Origin: Aquabacterium sp. NJ1
GTDB lineage: Bacteria; Pseudomonadota; Gammaproteobacteria; Burkholderiales; Burkholderiaceae_C
Assembly (NCBI RefSeq): GCF_000768065.1
Contig: NZ_JRKM01000001.1
Span: 4,446,001 to 4,510,000, forward strand
Direction of reading: 5' to 3'
Length of the DNA: 64,000 nucleotides
Shown one piece after another: positions 44,998 to 53,806 of this stretch. The notes below the pieces were generated by a model, which saw only the letters and a list, made by a program, of their open reading frames with translations, was not told where the DNA came from and searched no databases. Every line of letters begins with the position of its first letter. Positions within the stretch are counted from its first letter, which is position 1. The translations under genes were made by a program, and so were the position numbers.

Positions 44998-45867
44998 TCA
45001 ATGGGTGGAGGAGGGGCGGCGGCCCTTGGCGGTTTTGTCTGCAGCGGGACTGCCGGTCTCGGCCATTGGCGACACGCGGCTGGCCAGTGCGGCGGGCAGG
45101 CGCTCGCGCCAGATGCGATGCCCCGCCTCGTCAAAAGCCAGCACGGTGGCGGTAAAGGCGCGGCGCTCGGCCGTGTCCACCAGGGGCTCGGGCAGGAGCG
45201 GGTCGAACACGAGCTGACGGATGGCTTCGTTGCCCAGCAAATAGCTCTCACGCGCGGCCACTTCGGGCTCCAGGTCGTCGGCATGGGCCAGCCAGGCTTG
45301 CAGCTTCTGGCGGGTCTGTCGGTAGGCGCTGGTGAGGGCTTCGCTCTGCCACAGGGTGCGGGCAAGCGCGTCCAGCTCAGGCGTCAAGTCTGTGGCGGTG
45401 AACACGGGCGCATCCAGCTCCAGGCCCAGCTTGCGCAGCCGTTCGCGCACGACCGGGGCGTGGCCAAGGAGGTTGTCCGGCCGCACGTGCAGCGCGTCGT
45501 TCAACTCCTTGAAGCCCAGCAGAGCCAGGGCGCGTTGCCGGGTGCGCAAGGCGGTTCGGTCACTGCGGCCCAGGTGGCCGGTGCTGACCATGATCCAGGC
45601 GCCGTGCCATTCACACACGCGTGATTCGCTGCTGCGCCAGCTCGACAGCTCTTGCGCCAGGTCAGCGGCCTGCGGCCCCAGGCGGTAGGCGCCACGGCCT
45701 GCAGAGGCGATCAGGCCAGCCGCCCCCAGGCGCACCAGCGCCACCCGCACGCTGTTTTCACGGATGCCGAAGAGCGCGCACGAGCCCACCGCGTCGGCGG
45801 CGCTCAGTGGCGCGCCATCGTTCGCCAGCAGCAGGTTGAGGATCAGGTTCTTGGGGTTGGGGAGCAT
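44998..45867 (-). CDS. PaaX-family transcriptional regulator
   Basis: 289 residues. N-terminal winged helix with 'LILNLLLANDGAPLSAADAV' and 'ENSVRVALVRLGAAGLIASAG', central domain 'WIMVSTGHLGRSDRTALRTRQRAL', and a C-terminal region 'REAYLLG'-like 'RESYLLGNEAIRQLVFDPLLP', as in PaaX. PaaX represses phenylacetate genes and is released by phenylacetyl-CoA, but no paa catabolic genes are here; the adjacent desaturase gene suggests a lipid-related acyl-CoA ligand. A perfect palindrome lies seven bases ahead of the start. Confidence 0.86.
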   Translation of the reverse strand: MLPNPKNLILNLLLANDGAPLSAADAVGSCALFGIRENSVRVALVRLGAAGLIASAGRGAYRLGPQAADLAQELSSWRSSESRVCEWHGAWIMVSTGHLGRSDRTALRTRQRALALLGFKELNDALHVRPDNLLGHAPVVRERLRKLGLELDAPVFTATDLTPELDALARTLWQSEALTSAYRQTRQKLQAWLAHADDLEPEVAARESYLLGNEAIRQLVFDPLLPEPLVDTAERRAFTATVLAFDEAGHRIWRERLPAALASRVSPMAETGSPAADKTAKGRRPSSTH

Positions 45868-45873
45868 GATTCA

Positions 45874-45889
45874 TTACAAAATCTTGTAA
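45874..45889 (-). promoter_or_regulatory. Palindromic operator of the PaaX-like gene
   Basis: TTACAA-AATC-TTGTAA, a perfect 6-bp inverted repeat with a 4-bp spacer, seven bases upstream of the regulator ATG. It is well placed for autorepression. Confidence 0.6.
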
Positions 45890-45945
45890 AAAATCATATC
45901 CATTGAAATGTTTCTCTGTCAACCGTAAATTGCCTAATTCTGTAA

Positions 45946-48750
45946 CTATGGGATGGCGCCGATGGCCCGGGCCTGCGCCAGCGCCCCAGACCGGTTCTTG
46001 CTGCCCAACTTGCCGTAGATGTTGTGCAGGTGCCATTTCAGCGTGCCCTCGCTGATGAAGATGGCCTCGGCGATTTCCTTGTTGCTCAGGCCTGAGGCCA
46101 ACCTTTGCAGGATGGCCAGTTCGCGCCGTGTCAGGCCGTGGGCGGTGAGGGTGTCTTGTTGATCGGCGCGGTCTGAGCGGTCCGCACCGCCGGTGCCGCT
46201 GCTGGTGCGGTCGGCGCTGGCGGGCTTCATCAGCTTTTGCCACAGTGCTTGGGCCTCGGGCGTGAGTGCATCCTGTTTGCAGCCAGTCAGCAAAGGCCGC
46301 AAGGCGGCTTCGTCGTCTCTGAAGATGCGGATGTGAGCTTGCGGCGCGGCCAGCTCCAGGGCCTGGCTCATGGCCTGCCGCGCCTCCGGCTTGTGGTGGC
46401 TGGCTTGTGCCGCCATGGCCTGGATGATCAGCAACTCGATTTGCTGGTGGATCAGGCCACGCTGCGCGCACCGGGCAATGGGCTTGACCAGATCCTGCAT
46501 GACCTCGGCGGGTTTGAGGGGCAGCAGCAGGCGCGCGGCCACACGCTGCGCGCGGTCTGCCTGGATGCCGCCGAGCAGATCCTGATAAGGGTTATCGGGC
46601 TGTTCGTTCACCTCGTGGGGGAAGTTGTCCAGGCCTTGCGAACGGGCCAGCGTGCGGGCCTCGGTGTGGCGGCCCGCGCGGCTCAGCTGCACGCAGGTTT
46701 CGGCGACCAGGGCCAGCAGCACGCGGGGCAGGCCGCGGCGCAGGGCCAGTGTGCGGCCTTCATGCAGCACGTTCAGGCCGCCCTCCAGATCGTGTTGCGC
46801 AAAGCGCAGTCGCGCGCGCGTGAGCCAGCCCACGATGAGGATGTCTGCGCCGCCGTATTGCGCCAGGCTGTCCAGCGAGTGGTCCATGTGGCGCTGGGCG
46901 CTGGCCAGTTCATCGGCTTCGTAGTCGAGCGCGGCCAGCAGCACATGGTGCACGCTGGCATGGGTGCGGTGGCCGCCCATGTGCTGTTCGATGGTCTGCA
47001 GGCCCCGCAGGCAGGCGCTTCGGGCCTGGGGGTAGTGGCCGCGCTTGAGGTGCAGCACGGCCTCCAGCGAGGCGTTCCAGGCCAGGCCATACCAGGCGTG
47101 GTCTTGCTCCAGCCAAAGGCGGGCCACATGGGCCATCTGCAGGCCCTCGTCCAGCTCGCCGGTGGTCTTGTAGCCAAAGCACAGCACGTTGCCCACGATG
47201 CCGCGTTGCAGGGCCGGCGCATGGGGCCAGCGGGTCAGCCAGTCTTTCGCGGCATGGCGTGCGGGGTGCCCTTGATCGGTCAGGCCGAGTGACAGCACGC
47301 GCTGGAAGGCCATGGCGCAGTCGATCTGGTCGATGGTGCGCTCGTCGGGCTGGGGGCTCTGCGCCAGGCGCTGGCGTATGGCCTGGAGTGCGCGCAGTTG
47401 CGTGGCCACCTCGGGCTTTTGCGGGAAGAAGGACAGCGCAAAGGCGTAATCGATGCGGATCTGCGGGAAGCGGTCCAGCCATTCGGGCGGGATGCGGTTC
47501 ATCCAGTTCAGGGCCAGTTGCAGCTCGCCCCGCCTTTGCGCGATGTCCTGCATACACTGGGCCAGCCAGGGCGTGGCCAGTTCCCAGGCCTGGGCTTCAA
47601 GCGCATAGCCCATGGCTTCTTCGGTGGCGCCGGTGCGCCAGCTCCATTGCGCGGCCTTGATCAAGACTTCATGGGCTTCTTGTGGCGCCAGGGTCAGGAA
47701 ATGGGCCTTGAAGCAGGCGCGTGGCAACTCGTGGATGCGGCAGCTGTGGCCGCTGCCATCGGTGGGGATGAGGAAGGCGCGGATGCCTTGCAGGTGCGTG
47801 AGCAGGTGGCCGCCATGATGCCGGGGCGACACTTCGCGCGCCAGTTCGGCATCGAAGCGTGTGAGCATGGACAGGCTCATCACCAACTCGCGCCAGGTGG
47901 GCGACTGGTGCTGCAGCAGGTGCCGGCATAGCTCAAGAATCACCGCCTCGTTACTGTTGGCGAATTGCGTGATCAGCCTGGAAACTTGATGTGCGTCAGA
48001 AGCGTGACCTTTGAGGATCACGCAGGCGAGCTCCAGTGCGGTGGGGTTGCCTTCTGTGCGATGAAGCAACTGGTGCAGGTCTTCATCGCTCAGCCGCAAG
48101 TGCTGGCGGCACAGACTTCTGGCTTCCTGCTCGGTGAACTGCAGCTGTTGCTGATCCACTTCGTGCAGCAGGCCCCGCACGCGCAAGGAGCCCAGTCGCC
48201 ATGGCAGTTCGTCACGCGAACCCAGCGTGATCTGGATCTGGCTGGGCGCGTAGTGCAGCAGCCAGTCCACGATGTCCAGCACCGCTTCCTCGTGCAGCAG
48301 GTGAACGTCATCGAGCATCAACATCAAGCGTTGGGGCGAGCTGGCCAGGTCAACCGCCAGGGACTCTGTCACGCTGCGAAATTGCGAGGCCAGGGTGTCC
48401 GACAGGTGGGCCAGGGTCGCATCGCCTGCATGGATGCCGCTGCGCTGCAAGGCTGCAATGAGGTGGCGAAGGAAGCGGGCGGGGTCGTTGTCGCTGTCGT
48501 CGAGCGTAAGCCAGGCGCACGCGCAGGCCCTCTGGCGCAGCTCTGTCATCCACTGGGCCATCAGGGTGGTCTTGCCCTGGCCGGCCGGCGCCACCACGCT
48601 GACCACGGTGCAGGGCCCTTGCTGCACCGACTCCGGCAGCATCAGGCGCGGCCGCGCCATGGGTGTGCTGGCGCCCAGCAGCGGTCGCAAGCGCCCATCG
48701 GGAAGGGCGTGCGTACTGATGGGATGCGGCGGCGACAAGGTGTCGTTCAT
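45946..48750 (-). CDS. MalT-like LuxR-family ATP-dependent transcriptional activator
   Basis: 934 residues from ATG 48750; a TTG at 48759 is possible. The N-terminal STAND ATPase has Walker A 'APAGQGKTTLMAQW' and Walker B-like 'LMLMLDDVHLL' followed by 'WLLHYAPSQIQITLGSRDELP'. The middle ~500 residues are TPR-like helices (sensor region). The C-terminal LuxR helix-turn-helix reads 'LTRRELAILQRLASGLSNKEIA' to 'LKWHLHNIYGKLGSKNRSGA'. Such proteins multimerise on binding an inducer plus ATP and activate nearby operons. It is divergent from the YhiI-RbbA-YhhJ-NodT export operon, its likely target. The inducer is unknown. Confidence 0.88.
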   Translation of the reverse strand: MNDTLSPPHPISTHALPDGRLRPLLGASTPMARPRLMLPESVQQGPCTVVSVVAPAGQGKTTLMAQWMTELRQRACACAWLTLDDSDNDPARFLRHLIAALQRSGIHAGDATLAHLSDTLASQFRSVTESLAVDLASSPQRLMLMLDDVHLLHEEAVLDIVDWLLHYAPSQIQITLGSRDELPWRLGSLRVRGLLHEVDQQQLQFTEQEARSLCRQHLRLSDEDLHQLLHRTEGNPTALELACVILKGHASDAHQVSRLITQFANSNEAVILELCRHLLQHQSPTWRELVMSLSMLTRFDAELAREVSPRHHGGHLLTHLQGIRAFLIPTDGSGHSCRIHELPRACFKAHFLTLAPQEAHEVLIKAAQWSWRTGATEEAMGYALEAQAWELATPWLAQCMQDIAQRRGELQLALNWMNRIPPEWLDRFPQIRIDYAFALSFFPQKPEVATQLRALQAIRQRLAQSPQPDERTIDQIDCAMAFQRVLSLGLTDQGHPARHAAKDWLTRWPHAPALQRGIVGNVLCFGYKTTGELDEGLQMAHVARLWLEQDHAWYGLAWNASLEAVLHLKRGHYPQARSACLRGLQTIEQHMGGHRTHASVHHVLLAALDYEADELASAQRHMDHSLDSLAQYGGADILIVGWLTRARLRFAQHDLEGGLNVLHEGRTLALRRGLPRVLLALVAETCVQLSRAGRHTEARTLARSQGLDNFPHEVNEQPDNPYQDLLGGIQADRAQRVAARLLLPLKPAEVMQDLVKPIARCAQRGLIHQQIELLIIQAMAAQASHHKPEARQAMSQALELAAPQAHIRIFRDDEAALRPLLTGCKQDALTPEAQALWQKLMKPASADRTSSGTGGADRSDRADQQDTLTAHGLTRRELAILQRLASGLSNKEIAEAIFISEGTLKWHLHNIYGKLGSKNRSGALAQARAIGAIP

Positions 48751-48845
48751 CTCGTTCAAAACCTAACTTTTGCTAGGGGCCAAACCAGGCTTGCTCTTGC
48801 CAGACTCGATACCAGACAAAAGACCTGGGCTATTAAGGAGACAGC

Positions 48846-48890
48846 ATGAACAAGAACGCGCGCAGACACCTTGATCCAATCGGCATTTGA
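48846..48890 (+). CDS. Possible 14-residue leader peptide ahead of the export operon
   Basis: AAGGAG precedes ATG 48846 by six bases and the frame reads 'MNKNARRHLDPIGI' then TGA. The stop codon overlaps the AAGGAG ribosome site of the next gene, so translation of the leader could feed or uncover the downstream start. Too short for homology; the support is the good ribosome site and the stop/SD overlap. Confidence 0.4.
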   Translation: MNKNARRHLDPIGI

Positions 48891-48901
48891 AGGAGTCAGT
48901 C

Positions 48902-49903
48902 GTGATTTACCGCAGCTTTGCAATGGGTTCTTTGGTGTCCGCCCTGACCATCTCGGCCGCATGGGGCACCTGGACGGCGTTCAAACCCACGGGCGCCGCG
49001 GATGATGTGATCAAGGCCAATGGCCGCATCGAGGTGGCGCGCATCGAGATCGCCTCGAAGTTCCCGGGCCGTGTGCTGGATGTGCCGGTTCAGGAAGGCG
49101 ACATGGTCAAGGCTGGCGATGTGATCGCCAAGATGGACACGAGCGATCTGGAAGCCCAGTTGGTCGGGGTGCAGGCCATGCGCCAGCGCGCTGTGCAGGC
49201 CATGGCGCGTGCACAAGGTGAAACACAGGTGCACCGCATCCAGGCGAGCGTTGCCCAGATGGAGTTCAGCAATGCCATGGACCTGCGCAAGCAGGTGCTG
49301 GTGTCGGATTCGGAAGTCAAGCGTCGACAGGCTCAGCGTGATGGTGAGCAGACCGGCGTGAACATTGCCACTGCGGCTGTCGGCGAAGCGTCGGCGGCGC
49401 GGGACGAGGCGGATGCAGGCATCAAGCGCCTGAAGATCGCCATCGCAGACCACACCTTGCGCGCACCGGTCGCCGGTCGCATCGAGTACCGTGTGGTCGA
49501 ACCCAGCTCGGTCATTCCTGCCGGGGGCCGCGTGGCAACTTTGCTGGACACGGCCCATGTGCACATGACCATCTTCCTGCCCACCAAGGTGGCAGGGCAG
49601 TTGCGTGTGGGTGACGAAGCGCGCATCGTGCTGGATGCCGCGCCCCAGATGCCTCTGCCTGCGAAGGTGTCCTTCGTGGCGGCCGAGGCCCAGTTCACGC
49701 CCAAGCATGTGGAGACTCCCAGCGAGCGTGAGAAGCTGACCTACCGCGTCAAACTGAGCCTGGCTGAAGATGTGGCCGTGGCCAATGCCGGCCTGCTCAA
49801 GGCCGGGCTCACTGGCAATGGCTTTGTGCGGGTACGCAGCCCCGAAAACAGCTGGCCGCAACAACCCTCCTCATCCGGATTGCCTGGCTCCTTCCCCAAC
49901 TGA
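48902..49903 (+). CDS. HlyD-family membrane adaptor (YhiI/YbhG-like)
   Basis: 333 residues from GTG 48902, which has AAGGAG at seven to eight bases; TTG 48887 and ATG 48935 are poorer. One N-terminal membrane helix, then 'ANGRIEVARIEIASKFPGRVLD' and 'VPVQEGDMVKAGDVIAKMDT', the lipoyl half typical of YhiI. A coiled coil, the second half 'IADHTLRAPVAGRIEYRVVEP' and a beta-barrel domain follow. It links the RbbA/YhhJ ABC exporter to the NodT channel encoded in the same operon. Confidence 0.9.
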   Translation: MIYRSFAMGSLVSALTISAAWGTWTAFKPTGAADDVIKANGRIEVARIEIASKFPGRVLDVPVQEGDMVKAGDVIAKMDTSDLEAQLVGVQAMRQRAVQAMARAQGETQVHRIQASVAQMEFSNAMDLRKQVLVSDSEVKRRQAQRDGEQTGVNIATAAVGEASAARDEADAGIKRLKIAIADHTLRAPVAGRIEYRVVEPSSVIPAGGRVATLLDTAHVHMTIFLPTKVAGQLRVGDEARIVLDAAPQMPLPAKVSFVAAEAQFTPKHVETPSEREKLTYRVKLSLAEDVAVANAGLLKAGLTGNGFVRVRSPENSWPQQPSSSGLPGSFPN

Positions 49904-49915
49904 TCGGGGAAGCAC

Positions 49916-52657
49916 ATGGACCACGCCGTCGTCATCGAAGGCCTGTCGCATCGTTATGGCGCGCAGCAGGCCCTGGACAACATCGACCTGATCTTGCCTG
50001 CCGGGCGCACCATTGGCCTGGTGGGGCCGGACGGGGTGGGCAAGTCCACCTTGCTCAGCCTGATCTCGGGCATCAAGAAGACCCAGACCGGCCGCATGCA
50101 GGTGCTGGGCGGGGACATCAAGGACCGCGCCTTTCGCCAATCGCTGGCGCCACGGGTCGCCTTCATGCCGCAAGGTCTGGGGCGCAACCTGTACCGTTCG
50201 CTGTCCGTCTACGACAACATCGACTTCTCCGCGCGCCTGTTCGGCGTACCAACTGCCGAGCGTGATGCCCGCATCCGCGCGCTGATGCAGGCCACGGGCC
50301 TGGGCCCGTTCCCGGATCGGCCAGCAGGCAAGCTGTCGGGCGGCATGAAGCAGAAGGTGTCGCTGTGCTGTGCGCTGGTGCACAACCCCGATCTGCTCGT
50401 GCTGGATGAACCCACGACGGGCGTGGACCCCTTGTCACGTCGTCAATTCTGGGCGCTGGTGGAAAGTCTGCGCACCCTGCGCCCGCACATGACCGTGCTG
50501 GTGGCTACCGCCTATATGGAAGAGGCCGAGCGCTTCGAGCATCTGGTGGCCATGGACGAGGGCAGGGTGCTGGTGTGTGCGCCCACCATCGAGGTGCTGG
50601 AAGAAACCCGTTCTGCCTCACTGGAAGAGGCTTATGTGAAGCTGTCCCGCAAGGGGGATGTGACACCCTTGGTGATCCCGCCGCTGCCGCATCACGACGG
50701 GCCGCCCGCCATGGAGGCCGAAGGCCTGACCCGGCGCTTTGGTGACTTCGTGGCCGCGCGCGACGTGAGCTTCTGCATCCCGCGTGGCGAGATCTTCGGC
50801 TTTCTGGGCTCCAACGGCTGCGGCAAGACCACGACCATGAAGATGCTCACCGGCCTGCTCGACATCACCGAGGGCACCGCCAAGATGCTGGGTGAGCCGG
50901 TGGATGCCAGTGACCTGAGCACACGCCTGCACATCGGCTACATGTCGCAGTTGTTCTCGCTGTACGAAGAGCTGTCCGTGCGGCAGAACCTGGACCTGCA
51001 CGCGCGGCTCTACCGCATGGACCCGGCCGTGGCCAAAGAGGCCATCGAGCATGCGCTGGACACCTTCGAGTTGCGCGAGCACGCCAACACCTTGCCCTCC
51101 AGCCTGTCGCTGGGCATCCGCCAGCGCCTGCAGCTGGCCGCGGCCTGCCTGCACAAGCCCGAGGTGCTGATCCTGGACGAGCCCACCTCCGGTGTGGACC
51201 CGGCCGCACGTGACATGTTCTGGCGTCACATGGTGCGCATGTCGCGCGAAGAGGGCGTCACGCTGTTCGTGTCCACCCACTTCATGAACGAGGCCCAGCG
51301 CTGCGACCGCATCTCGCTGATGCACCATGGCCGCGTGCTGGCCGTGGGCTCGCCCACCGAGCTGTGCGAACGCCAGGGCTGCGAAACCCTGGAGCAGGCC
51401 TTCATCGATTACCTGGAAGCCGACAGCGAGGCCGAGCACATGGAGCCGGTCCGTGCGCCAGAAGAGCCCAGCGCCGATGCGCCGCCGCCCATCGTGGTGG
51501 AGCACACCCACACGGTGAACTGGCGCACCTGGGTCTCGCGCATGTGGGCCTATGCCCGCCGCGAAGCCATGGAGTTGCGCCACGACACCATCCGTTTGTC
51601 GTTTGCGCTACTCGGCCCGCTGATCGTGCTGTGCGCCGGCACCTGGGGCATGAGCTTCGACGTGGACCGCATCCGCTTCTCGGTGCTCGACCGCGACCAG
51701 ACCACCGACAGCCGCCGCTTGATCGAGCACTTCGCGGGTTCGTCCTTCTTCGCGCCGCAATCGGAGTTGAGCGAACCCAGCCAGATCGATTCGGAGATGC
51801 GCTCGTCCCGATCCTGGATGGTGATCGACATCCCCCCCGGCTTTGGCCGCGACCTGATCGGTGGCCGCCAACCCGAGGTCGCCTTCTTTGTGGACGGCGC
51901 CACGCTGGTGCGCGCGGCCAACATCGCCAATGGCGCACGGGCCGTGGCCATGGAGCACGCGCTGGCCTTTGCCCGCTCGGTGCCCGGTGTGGAACTGGGT
52001 GAGCTGCCCGTGCGCATCGAGCCGCGCATGACCTACAACCAGGGCTTCCTCAGCAAATACGCCTTTGCACCCAGCATGCTGATGCTGGCCTTGACGCTGA
52101 TCCCCTCCATGCTCACGGCGCTGGGGGTGGTCCGCGAAAAGGAGATGGGCACCATCGTCAACCTTTATGCCTCGCCCGGCGCCATCGGCGAGTTCCTCGT
52201 CGGCAAACAATTGCCCTACGTGGCGCTGACGATGCTGAGCTACACCGTGCTGCTGCCCGTGCTCGTCTGGGTCCTGGGCATTCCCATCACCGGCAACGTG
52301 CTGGCCTTGACCCTGGGCGCCTTGACCTATGCCTTTGCCATCACCGGCCTGGGCCTGCTGATCTCCGCCTTCGTGCAGACGCAGGTGGCCGCGCAGTTCC
52401 TCACCGCCATCCTGTGCGTGGTGCTGACCACCAACTTCGCAGGCCTGCTCACGCCCATCTCGACGTTGGTTGGCGGCAACTACCTGATCGCCGTGGGCTT
52501 CCCGGCGTCGTGGTTCCAGCGTGTCAGCCTGGGTGTGATGACCAAGGGCTGGGGCCTGCAATGGGCGCAGTTGGGCCCGGCGTGCGTGGCCATGATGGGC
52601 TTCGCCGTGGGCTACCTGATGCTGGCCAGGTTGTTCGTCAGCAAGCAGGAGGCCTGA
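49916..52657 (+). CDS. rbbA: RbbA/YhiH-type double-ATPase ABC transporter with fused permease
   Basis: 913 residues. ATPase 1: 'GPDGVGKSTLL', 'LSGGMKQKVSLCCALVHNP' and 'LLVLDEPTTGVD'. ATPase 2: 'GSNGCGKTTTMKML', a degenerate signature 'LSLGIRQRLQLAAACLHKP' and 'VLILDEPTSGVD'. The last ~380 residues are an ABC-2 permease with one helix near 'IRLSFALLGPLIVLCAGTWGMSF', a large external loop and five helices. E. coli RbbA has this fusion, flanked by yhiI and yhhJ exactly as here, and was also described as ribosome-associated. In this operon an export role with YhiI and a NodT channel is more natural. Confidence 0.92.
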   Translation: MDHAVVIEGLSHRYGAQQALDNIDLILPAGRTIGLVGPDGVGKSTLLSLISGIKKTQTGRMQVLGGDIKDRAFRQSLAPRVAFMPQGLGRNLYRSLSVYDNIDFSARLFGVPTAERDARIRALMQATGLGPFPDRPAGKLSGGMKQKVSLCCALVHNPDLLVLDEPTTGVDPLSRRQFWALVESLRTLRPHMTVLVATAYMEEAERFEHLVAMDEGRVLVCAPTIEVLEETRSASLEEAYVKLSRKGDVTPLVIPPLPHHDGPPAMEAEGLTRRFGDFVAARDVSFCIPRGEIFGFLGSNGCGKTTTMKMLTGLLDITEGTAKMLGEPVDASDLSTRLHIGYMSQLFSLYEELSVRQNLDLHARLYRMDPAVAKEAIEHALDTFELREHANTLPSSLSLGIRQRLQLAAACLHKPEVLILDEPTSGVDPAARDMFWRHMVRMSREEGVTLFVSTHFMNEAQRCDRISLMHHGRVLAVGSPTELCERQGCETLEQAFIDYLEADSEAEHMEPVRAPEEPSADAPPPIVVEHTHTVNWRTWVSRMWAYARREAMELRHDTIRLSFALLGPLIVLCAGTWGMSFDVDRIRFSVLDRDQTTDSRRLIEHFAGSSFFAPQSELSEPSQIDSEMRSSRSWMVIDIPPGFGRDLIGGRQPEVAFFVDGATLVRAANIANGARAVAMEHALAFARSVPGVELGELPVRIEPRMTYNQGFLSKYAFAPSMLMLALTLIPSMLTALGVVREKEMGTIVNLYASPGAIGEFLVGKQLPYVALTMLSYTVLLPVLVWVLGIPITGNVLALTLGALTYAFAITGLGLLISAFVQTQVAAQFLTAILCVVLTTNFAGLLTPISTLVGGNYLIAVGFPASWFQRVSLGVMTKGWGLQWAQLGPACVAMMGFAVGYLMLARLFVSKQEA

Positions 52658-52660
52658 GTC

Positions 52661-53785
52661 ATGATCTGGTTGATCAATGTGCTGCATCTGAGCATCAAGG
52701 AGCTGCGTTGCGCCCTGCGTGACCGGACCATGATGGGGGCCATCCTGGTGTCGTTCACCGTGGCCGTGTACGTGGTGGCCACGGGCGCCAAGAGCGACGT
52801 GAGCAACGTCGACATCGGCATCGTGGACGCGGACCGCACCGGCCTGTCCATGCGCCTGCGCGATGCCTTGCGCCCGCCCATGTTCAAGCCACCGGTGGAA
52901 ATGAGCGCCGAAGAAGCCCAAGTGGCCATGGACGAGGGCCGCATGATGTTCGTGCTCTACATCCCCGAACACTTCGAGGCCGATGTGCAAGGCATGCGCT
53001 CGCCCAGCGTGCAGGTGGCGGTGGACGCCACGGCCATGGCGCAAGGTGGCCTGGGCATGGCCTATGTGAGCGAGATCATCCTGCGTGAAACGCTGGATTA
53101 CCTGCGGGTCAAGAACTTCGACGCCATGCTGCCCACACGCTCGGTGGTGCACGTGATGTTCAACCCCAACAGCACGACCAGCTGGTTCACCTCGATCATG
53201 CAGGTCATCAACAACGTCACCGTGTTGTCGGTGGTGCTGGTGGGCGCGGCCGTGATCCGCGAGCGTGAACGCGGCACCATCGAGCACCTGCTGGTGATGC
53301 CCGTGCGGCCCAGTGAAATCGCGGTGGCCAAAATCGTGGCCAATGGCTTCCTGATCCTGTTGGCCGTGGGGCTGTCGGTGTTGCTGATCGTGCAGGGCCT
53401 GTTGAAGGTGCCGGTGGGCGGCTCGCTGATGCTCTTCCTGGCGGGCACGGGGCTCTACCTGTTTTCATTGACGGCGCTGGGCATCCTGCTGGCCACGGTG
53501 GCTTCGTCCATGCCGCAGTTCGGGCTGCTGTCGGTGCCGGTTTTCGTGATCATGTACCTGCTGTCGGGTTCGGGCACGCCCAGCGAAAGCATGCCCGTGT
53601 GGTTGCAGAACGTGATGCTGCTGTCGCCCTCAACCCATTACGTGCGGCTGGCGCAGGGCATCCTCTACCGCGCTGCTGGCGTGGACATCGTCTGGCCGCA
53701 GATGCTGGCTGTGGCGGGCATTGGCGGCGCTTTCCTGGTCATGGCATTGCTGCGCTTTCGGGCCATGCTGGCCCGCCAGGGCTGA
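52661..53785 (+). CDS. yhhJ: ABC-2 family permease, YhhJ-like
   Basis: 374 residues, three bases after rbbA. N-terminal helix at about 22-42, a ~130-residue external domain, then five helices from 'VTVLSVVLVGAAVIRERERGTIEHLLVMPVRPSEIAV' onward. The 'ERERGTIEHLLVMP' motif is the usual ABC-2 coupling region. It would pair with the RbbA permease half to complete the membrane channel. Confidence 0.9.
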   Translation: MIWLINVLHLSIKELRCALRDRTMMGAILVSFTVAVYVVATGAKSDVSNVDIGIVDADRTGLSMRLRDALRPPMFKPPVEMSAEEAQVAMDEGRMMFVLYIPEHFEADVQGMRSPSVQVAVDATAMAQGGLGMAYVSEIILRETLDYLRVKNFDAMLPTRSVVHVMFNPNSTTSWFTSIMQVINNVTVLSVVLVGAAVIRERERGTIEHLLVMPVRPSEIAVAKIVANGFLILLAVGLSVLLIVQGLLKVPVGGSLMLFLAGTGLYLFSLTALGILLATVASSMPQFGLLSVPVFVIMYLLSGSGTPSESMPVWLQNVMLLSPSTHYVRLAQGILYRAAGVDIVWPQMLAVAGIGGAFLVMALLRFRAMLARQG

Positions 53786-53806
53786 GCGTGCCTGCGTGTT
53801 GGGCTC

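Noticed and set aside
44967..45365. N-terminal extension of the desaturase frame up to 45365
   Set aside because: It would overlap the PaaX-like gene and its translation is Pro/Ser/Trp-rich without similarity to desaturases; ATG 44966 precedes the conserved part.
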